A DNA stretch of 64,000 bases. Origin: Owenia fusiformis. Lineage: Eukaryota; Annelida; Polychaeta; Sabellida; Oweniidae. The translations under genes were made by a program, and so were the position numbers. This document shows, in pieces, positions 56,741 through 64,000 of the stretch. The notes below the pieces were generated by a model. That model had not been told where the DNA came from. It did no database searches and saw only the letters and a program-made list of their open reading frames with translations. Numbering within the stretch: the stretch's first letter is position 1; the number at the start of each line of letters is the position of its first letter. The stretch is from assembly GCA_903813345.2 (NCBI GenBank), contig CAIIXF020000009.1, positions 4,513,530 to 4,577,529 of the forward strand, in the 5' to 3' direction.

Positions 56741-57776
56741 TTTGTTGCCATGGAAATGAAAATATTTGTTAGAAATATTGTATTGTTATATTAAGATTTA
56801 GACCTTTTGTATTGTTAATATATGAAAACTATTTTAATCATTTTATAAATCTGCTTCAAATTGCCACAATGTACAGTATGATGCTTGCACATATATATCA
56901 TATGTGCAAGTATATTTAATATATTTGCACCTCTGTATATCATAGGCTGGAAATGCTACCATATCGTGTTCTGACTGACATTGTACTGTTTTGTAGAAAA
57001 TTCTAAAATTGGTTTTGAGTTTTATTTCGTTCTGTATTTTGTAGCTTTCATGTTTGAATCCTGCATGTTTTTGAAGAGAATTCAAAATGATAGAATAACT
57101 TCAGAGTTTACTAGTTTTGGTAGATTTTACAGCCATTTATATATTTACGGGCCACCCTGTATTTATTATGTATAATGTGAAATAGGAGATCACTTTGGTC
57201 TATGCAACTGCACTGCCATATATGGCGATGCCATAAAGGTGTAATATAATTAACGTTATAATAATTATTTTAGCAGTAGAGATTTGAATACACCCTTGCT
57301 CACTTTTATGGGATTTTAAAATAAAATAAATAAAAAATACTAATCTTGTTTGAAGAGGTTTTTTGAATGAAGAAATAAAAAACTTTATGGATTGTTGACC
57401 AATCATACACTGCTTGACTATCCGTAAAAGTAGCCGTTGTTTCTCATTTAGAAAACACAAAAAATATATCCATAAAAATGAGCAAGAGTGTTTGTAAGGA
57501 TGTACAGGTTTTAGTTGATTAACTTCACATTGTTTAGATAAGTTATAATGACCATGGATAGAACACTTGACTGACTAATTAATAATGATCTAATAAACAA
57601 TTATAAATAAATAATAGTTGGAGCAATATTTTTCAGATTCAATGAATAGCCACCATCTTTTGATAGGAGTTTGCATTCATTGGTCCGATTTCTTGAATTT
57701 TCTAACATTAGGCTTAATATAAATGTATTTTGTGTAAATATTTTTGATTTAGTTCAAGAGGAGGGTATGTTCATCT

Positions 57777-57872
57777 ATGTGGCCGTTCACCTATGTGGCC
57801 GTTCACCTACATGTATATGGCTGTCCACCAATGTGGCGATTCACCTACATGTGTGTGACTGTTCACCTATGT
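57777..57872. repeat. GTTCACCTAYRTGTGGC minisatellite
   Basis: About five diverged copies of a unit with TGTGGCCGTTCACCTA, 15-30 bases each, downstream of the PDZ-LIM gene. Confidence 0.65.
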
Positions 57873-58670
57873 ACACTCATTAATTGGCCTTCAGTTGTAA
57901 CATTGCCTTCTGGGAAAGGACCCTCCTCTGATTTTGGTCGTAGCTTTAGATGGGTTTAAATGTCAACCAGAGGTGTTTTTATAGACGCTGTTATATCAAC
58001 TTAGGCCAGGTATACAAAGTTTAACCAGTTATGCATTTATCAGAAAATATAAGAAAATATAAGATGCTTACTGAAGCTTTCCTTGAGTAACGCATTCTGG
58101 CCATCAAAATATCATTAACATTGAGATTAAATTGCTATAAAAATGATTGAAATAGATGGGTCTTGGATAACAGGTCCCTGGCTGTTGTCTAGGATTTTCC
58201 TGGTTTCATGACATGTCATAAAAAGTCTGCTAGGTGTACTCCTATCAGTTTTTGTGCTCTGTATCCTAATCGTTGATAGCTTGCTCCAGTCTGTGCACAG
58301 TTAATATCATAATAACAACTTCTGTAGTCAAACCTGCTTGTTGCAATACTATTGTTTGAACCAATAAAGTTTGAAAAATAATTATTCCGTTGTTATGTAT
58401 TTGTTCGCTGAAGCCATGGTGAAGAATGTGATGAGTATCTATGATTGATAGTTATACGGATCTGTCTGAGGATATATAGAGGTTATACCTATGGGAAGGG
58501 ATTGTATATTGAGTTTAGAGGGATGATATGATCTCTTTCCGAGGGACCGAGTAAACATATCATCCCGAAAGATAAACCCAATATACAATTCATGACCGGG
58601 GAGATCTGAAATTGACAAGGGAGATGGATGGCTCTTGAAAATATTTGTCAAGAATGTAGGTATAGTAAAA

Positions 58671-58799
58671 CCTGTCTTAGTTGACACATCTCCTGTGTTT
58701 AGTGAACGCCACTTCAAGACGCATTTTGCATTGAGTCCTGTCAACAGTGAACACTTTTGTTGCTCCATGGGTGATCAGTATATACAGGTTTTACTGTAG
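58671..58799. mobile_element. CAGTAAAACCTG-type short element
   Basis: TATAGTAAAACCTGTCTTAG and ACAGGTTTTACTGTA are inverted ends. GTGAACGCCACTTCAAG and AGTGAACACTTTTG motifs lie inside. It belongs to the family of 26351-27347. Confidence 0.6.
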
Positions 58800-58826
58800 A
58801 CTAGTTAATTGATCCAATTTGATATA

Positions 58827-59233
58827 CAGGGTGGTCAAAAAATGGAAACCATTACATCATTTCCCTCTATCTTTGTCATTTTAAGGAAGAACTCCCCGAT
58901 ATTTTACACATATGTACATCATTCAATTTGATACGGCCTACTTATTTCATGACCATCAGATTGATAGTCACAATGTTGTAGCACTTTGCAGAGCATGCCC
59001 CAGTGACGCTGTCGGGAAACCTGTACTCTCCGTCTAAAATGTTCCTACTTGTGGCAGCGCGATGATGGCCAAACCTGAAACGTTATTCAAATTGCTGTTA
59101 AATTGTGACTTTCAGTCTGATGGCCATGAGATATGGTAGGGTGGTAGGAAATTGAATGAAATATCAGGGAGTAATTTTTTAAAATGACAAAGATATAAGG
59201 AAAATGCAGGGTTTCCATTTTTTGACCACCTTG
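58827..59233. mobile_element. 407-bp TA-flanked foldback element (CAGGGTGGTC ends)
   Basis: CAGGGTGGTCAAAAAATGGA and TCCATTTTTTGACCACCTTG are inverted ends between TA dinucleotides. Inner parts are also inverted (GACCATCAGATTGATAGTC against CAGTCTGATGGCC), so the arms reach about 180 bases. Confidence 0.7.
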
Positions 59234-60247
59234 TATTTGCTTAGATCATGGAATCATAAAATCCGAATCATCTTTAGAAAAACTAGCACATCGGCTTTAA
59301 ATATCATTGAAAGGATACACTGGTTTAATAATATGTCACAAATGGTTGCCACGATTACTTCTCTTGAAAACCAGTATGACTCTGTATCTTCAAAGTGGCG
59401 TCTCTGTTACAAAAGAGAGAAACTAAAAGTTATCGCTTCTGATGATGCTGGATCAATAGAATCATTACATTTTGAACTAGGGATTATGTCCTAACTACAA
59501 GCATTTTGGAGAAAATTATCCAGGAAATTGGTTTATATGGAAAAACAATTTCTTGTACCGGAAAGCATGCCGTTTTGTTGCTGAGACAGGTGACTTGATA
59601 ATGCGTTGAGACCCAGTGAGTAAAACAAACAATAGTTCCCCGATTTTGTTGCTCGTACATGTACTACGAATTCAAATTAATTAACGGCAACTGTCTCATC
59701 GTTGTACACTTGTTACCGAAATGCCTTGTCCCTGTTTAAGAATATTTTTGGCTCAAATTGATCACTGTCATGTCTATTTTCTGATTATCGTTATAGCTAT
59801 ATTGAGCATACTTTTTGGGGGGAAAACTTTAACAATTTGTTCGTTTCTCTATAAATAATATGGTCACTTCATTTTTATTTGGGAGAATTGTGGCAAATTG
59901 TGTACTTTGATTCTAAATAGCTTATTTCGCCAAATTCATAACATATCGTGGATCTTTTTGGGGATATATTTGAGAAGGTAAAATACATTGGTATGTCAAT
60001 TGTACATGTTACTTGCAATTCTTTGCACCCCTCCCCCACCCCCACCCCCCCTTAGTTCTGCCTCATCATTTGTATAATCAATTCAACCCAAATTCAGAAC
60101 AGAATATTTCAATCACTTGCTTTTAATTTCTATTTTCATTTACTGCACTGCATTTTATTCGTTCATATATTTTTACATTTATTATATTGACCCTCATTTC
60201 ATTTTAATCTACATTTTATATTCTATTGTTTACATCATATACACGTA

Positions 60248-60332
60248 CACTCCCCTTAAGAATTTGGAAACACAAGGTTTTACACTTGTCCAATAGTGCA
60301 AATTTTTGTTTCCAAACATTTTGAGAGGAGTG
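60248..60332. mobile_element. 85-bp element of the CACTCCCC family
   Basis: CACTCCCCTTAAGAATTTGG and TGTTTCCAAACATTTTGAGA (to GGAGTG) are inverted ends. TA precedes the left end; the right flank is TT. Confidence 0.6.
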
Positions 60333-60774
60333 TTGGATCTGCCTATCTACAATATTTCTACTATTATACGTTTTAGGGTATATTTGCTCCGATAAAGTAT
60401 TATTCGCTTTGTTTTAGAATTCAGGCTTATTTTTCTAAAACTGAAGCACACATATTTTGTTACAAAGTTGGACGATATACATATTTTCCATTTAGGTTAC
60501 AGTACTCGTATATATTGCTAAGTTTGTCATTTAAGTACAAATTGCCACTGATCCCATTTTGTTTGATTTGCAAAATTGTAACATAAAAACAGCATCCTCC
60601 GATCACAGGGCTTCAAAATCCAGAATATATTCTTTCTTTTTAGGAAGAAGGAGGTACGGATTCTGGACACCTGCTTAGGAGGATGAAAAACAGGGAATGT
60701 ATACATTTCTTCCTGTTTATGCCTAATCCTAATAAAACAATATAGAATACGTGGCATGATTATCAACTGTTTTA

Positions 60775-60960
60775 CACCCCTTTCAAAAGTTTGGTAACGG
60801 AGAGTCTCCCTTTGGACCACCTGTCAAAGCCTGTTTACGATCAGCAAATTGAATTATTGTAATAAAGGATCTATATTAAGATTCGAGCATTGACAGGCGT
60901 TTCAAGTTGATACATGCTATCTAATTGAAACTTACGATTGCTAAACTTATGGAGGGGGTG
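60775..60960. mobile_element. 186-bp element of the CACTCCCC family
   Basis: CACCCCTTTCAAAAGTTTGG and CTAAACTTATGGAGGGGGTG are inverted ends, related to those at 60248 and 62728. TA precedes the left end. Confidence 0.55.
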
Positions 60961-62727
60961 TCAATTGTGTGATTCACACAAAGCTTTTGATAATTTTACT
61001 TTCAATGCATAATTTAATTCTTATAATACAAGTACAATGCAACTTCATTTCACTTACACTTAATTTGCATTGTATAACAATAACGTTATGTGCATCCCGC
61101 ACGTAATTGATAAATTTCATCTCACGTGACAACTTTTACAAAGTACATTGCAAAAATAAAAGCGATAAATATATTTGGCAACATATTCATTTAGATTGCA
61201 TGCTACAGGCATATCAATATAGCATTCGCATCTCCAAAATAAATATTTAATAGTTTGTCATGTGTTGTTCCTGTATTGAACATGACTTTAATGTGCGTCA
61301 TTCATATTAAAGCGGCTCGCCAAGGAATATATATTCATGTTAAAAACAATAAGTATATGATTATAAATATAATAATAATATATTATAAATATAATGACGT
61401 GGTTCCATATGCTGCATATGAATAAATATCAACTGCAGACTATATATTTCATACTGACCTGAACAGCAAAGTTGAAGTTACTTTCTCTGATGTAATAAAT
61501 TTTAAGTAGCATTAAACATTTTAAGTAGCATAACACATTTGAAAAACTGTAAAATAATGATATAAAAGTGGAATGAATTAAAACACCATTAAGAACGAAT
61601 TAATAAAATTGAATAAATACGAAATAATTAACAAAAATATTTTGGAATGTTACATTGTATGTAGACATCGATATCATAGATAACCATAATTACGCTTTTT
61701 AATTGTTATTAAAAGTTGTTATATTTAAATTTCCTCTCTGTAGAATAGCTATACTAACGAATAAAGCGTTGGTGCAACAGGACCTTCAGAATACACGATA
61801 CTGTAATAAATATAGCACTTGTAGAAAGAGGAGAAAATACCTCAGAAGATGAACCTAGATCTACTAGTGTTATGATGAACCCATCAATAGACCTAGAGGT
61901 TCATCTTTGTGTGGAGATAAGTTCATCTCTGATTTCTGAGATATAGCCCCCCCCCCTCTTACTTGAATAGGAAAATGGCAACCTTGTAAATTACCCAGCA
62001 TGCACTTGTCTCTCAAATATTTAAGCACAATGACCCATCCATTACATGAGAAATGCATAGTTTAACAGCTGTTTATCAATTCCGATAGGTGGGGTGGTTC
62101 TATTTGCATCCGTATTGCGAGTATGTTCAGGCCACCATACACAAAGTGCGATAAAAAGTAATTTATCAATATATATTGATAGGTTCTTGCGCTTAAATCC
62201 TGTCTACACATTGCAAAACAGAGAGAAACATAGATCAATTGACCAATGACAAACATTTTGCAAGAGCCTTTTGCAGATATCGCAGTGGTAAACTGTCATC
62301 TGATTGGTCAAAAAGTGATAATGCATGAGTGCATAAATTATGCATCAGAAACTTTTTTCCATTTAGTGTTATTGCATAAATAGTGCATCATTTTTAATGT
62401 TTCATCGTTTCTTTTTATATTTAACTAACTACTGTACATGTTAACAGTCTCTGGTATTTACATTGCTACTGCGTATATATATAGTGTATTTTTGTAATGT
62501 TCACGATCGTTCGTTTTTTTAATTTATTAGTTTGCGCATGTAGAGTATAGTCATGAACTTGTATTGTGTTTTAATCATAATTTACTGATTCACAAACTAC
62601 ATAATATAATCTTTCTTGCATATACAATATGCATAATAATTATATAATAGGCATTCCATTGTTTATAAGTAGATGCATTATCTACCACATGTAGATGTAT
62701 TTTAACACACTGTCGTATTTAAAATAC

Positions 62728-62939
62728 ACTCCCCTCAAAAAGTTTGGCAACAGGATGGAAATTTTCATTGTATAGCAATTTATAAAGCCTGACGATGTTT
62801 GAATCTTAATTGTGTTCCTTAATCACAACATTTCGGAATTTGATGACAAAGATCAATTCTTTTAAATCGCCAAATATAACCAGGTTTTGATAATGATAAA
62901 AACGAGGACTTCTGGTTCCCAAACTTATGGCGGGGAGTG
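62728..62939. mobile_element. 212-bp TA-flanked element of the CACTCCCC family
   Basis: CACTCCCCTCAAAAAGTTTG and CAAACTTATGGCGGGGAGTG are inverted ends between TA dinucleotides, typical of Tc1-type termini. It may lie in the 3' flank of the gene at the right edge. Confidence 0.7.
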
Positions 62940-63735
62940 TATCTTCGTCAGTAGAGCTATATACAGGCTGTCCAGGTATTGAAGCTACAGTTGCTCTTGG
63001 ACACTCTGTACTTTTCATTTGTTTTTTTCGTTTGACAAAAAGCACTTCCAAGAAAATATCTTTTAAAGCCATTTTCGTTGTTCCCAAGTACTGATATCGT
63101 ATTTATGAAAGTAGCCCTCTTTATATGACATAGTCCATGTATTGCAGGTAGTTCATTTCGTAACCTCCATGGTCGCCTTACTCCTCACTCGGCAATATTT
63201 CTCGTCTGGATAAGGAATGATTTTGCATTTGAAGTTTCTCTAACCGCTTTTCTCTGTTACTTTGCTTTCACCTCAGCTAATGACAAAATCAGTTGCACTA
63301 TTTTCAAGATGGCGGTTTACACTGCGTATTGATATTTGCCAATGCGGTGAAATTAAACCTTTCACCAAAGATGTCTTCCGTTAAATATCCCACGTCTTGA
63401 TAATTCCAAAAAGTTTTATGTTGAATATAATATTCCAGAACCGTTTTCAATTGAAACAGGAAGGTCTTGTGGAACTAAACTCTTCGACAGTAAATGCCCA
63501 CCACTCAACTAATATGTTTGTATGACTCCAGTAACTCTGTCGGTTGAATGCCAAGCTTTGTCAAATGTTGATTTCAAGCAATGACTTGAATATCAGCTTA
63601 TCTATGTGGCGAACATAACAATTCAAACATGTTGGAAAAATCCCGATCACTTCATTTTAACATGATATCATTTACCATGATGGACTTTAATTGCTCAATA
63701 AGAACTTATCTGGAGCAAAGACAGTTATTATTGCT

Positions 63736-64000
63736 TTAGTTTTCTCCTGGTTTTGCCGTAAAGTCATTCTCAACTGTGGCAGTATCAGAATTTGGTTTAA
63801 GTGGTTCAACAATTTCTTGACCCTCCAAAAGGTCGTCTTTGGAGAATTTCAATGCAGGATTGATGTTACCATTTGCATTCTTAGATTTAAGAACAGTCAT
63901 TTCTCCGTTCAAGTCTCCATCCTTAAGAGCTACTGCCTCTTCCGGAATGTTGACGATTTTCTGGAAGACGTCAAAGTGTTTGGGAAGGATGCCATCAAGG
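63736..64000 (-). CDS. C-terminal coding part of an unidentified gene entering from the right
   Basis: The minus strand is open from the right edge to TAA at 63738-63736, giving 87 residues in coding-like composition (start LDGILPKHFDVFQKIVNIPE, later NINPALKFSKDDLLEG, end FTAKPGEN). It is hydrophilic with many Lys, Asp and Glu and no membrane segment, like a cytoplasmic tail or disordered C-terminus. I do not recognise the family. The codons are less AT-biased than the surrounding DNA, which supports a real exon. Its exon start lies beyond the window. Confidence 0.6.
   Translation of the reverse strand, partial: LDGILPKHFDVFQKIVNIPEEAVALKDGDLNGEMTVLKSKNANGNINPALKFSKDDLLEGQEIVEPLKPNSDTATVENDFTAKPGEN

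Larger units (their letters stand above)
56741..63735. other. Intergenic region between the PDZ-LIM gene and the right-edge gene
   Basis: This AT-rich region has no supported exon. Contents are the minisatellite at 57777, six short inverted-repeat elements (listed separately), a C-rich run near 60033 and a late AATAAA at 58363. The stretch 61000-62700 shows no structure that I can name. The stretch 62940-63735 is probably 3' UTR of the minus-strand gene. Confidence 0.5.

Noticed and set aside
59204-59494. 96-codon open frame on the plus strand downstream of the PDZ-LIM gene
   Set aside because: It begins inside the right arm of the 58827-59233 element and shows no recognisable domain.

Overview
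The window is animal nuclear DNA: AT-rich, with long introns, canonical GT/AG splice sites, and many DNA-transposon relics and minisatellites. Both identifiable genes are metazoan families: a CCDC33-type C2/coiled-coil protein and an Enigma/ZASP-type PDZ-LIM protein. The low GC, the frequent ACATGTACATGT-type motifs and the abundance of short inverted-repeat elements suit a marine invertebrate, perhaps a lophotrochozoan or basal deuterostome. The species cannot be fixed from the sequence alone.

Layout. (1) 361-15125, minus strand: a CCDC33-like gene of at least 17 coding exons, assembled from phase-compatible splice junctions. It runs off the left edge, so its C-terminus is missing. It encodes an N-terminal C2-like region, a proline-rich linker, two more C2-like regions and a long C-terminal coiled coil (1084 codons in the window from a start at 15099). 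Weak candidate upstream exons lie between 15383 and 20102. (2) About 15.1-21.1 kb: the gap between two divergently transcribed genes, holding a 603-bp terminal-inverted-repeat element, a foldback repeat and, near 21.04 kb, a CRE-like palindrome with a CCAAT box. (3) 21145-56021, plus strand: a complete 15-exon gene for a 790-residue PDZ-ZM-LIM-LIM-LIM protein, the invertebrate counterpart of LDB3/PDLIM5/PDLIM7 and insect Zasp52. Its middle part has a repeated ZM-type module carried on frame-preserving exon cassettes. (4) About 56.0-63.7 kb: 3' UTR and intergenic DNA with short inverted-repeat elements. (5) 63736-64000, minus strand: the last coding part of a third, unidentified gene that enters from the right.

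Function. The PDZ-LIM gene predicts a Z-disc or actin-scaffold protein: PDZ binds alpha-actinin-type tails, ZM aids alpha-actinin association, and the LIM domains bind partner proteins. The CCDC33-like gene predicts a cytoplasmic C2/coiled-coil scaffold of testis or ciliated cells. Nothing shows that the two genes work together; they only share an upstream region.

The most unusual structures are local duplications that copied splice sites (a second 5' splice site after the LIM1 exon, a decoy 3' splice site before the LIM3 exon, a relic copy of a CCDC33 exon end), two long inverted-repeat elements with CAC termini and 5-bp target duplications, a mariner relic with roughly 200-bp inverted repeats plus an 88-bp derivative, and the repeated ZM cassettes. 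I found no RNA gene, CRISPR array or prokaryotic feature.
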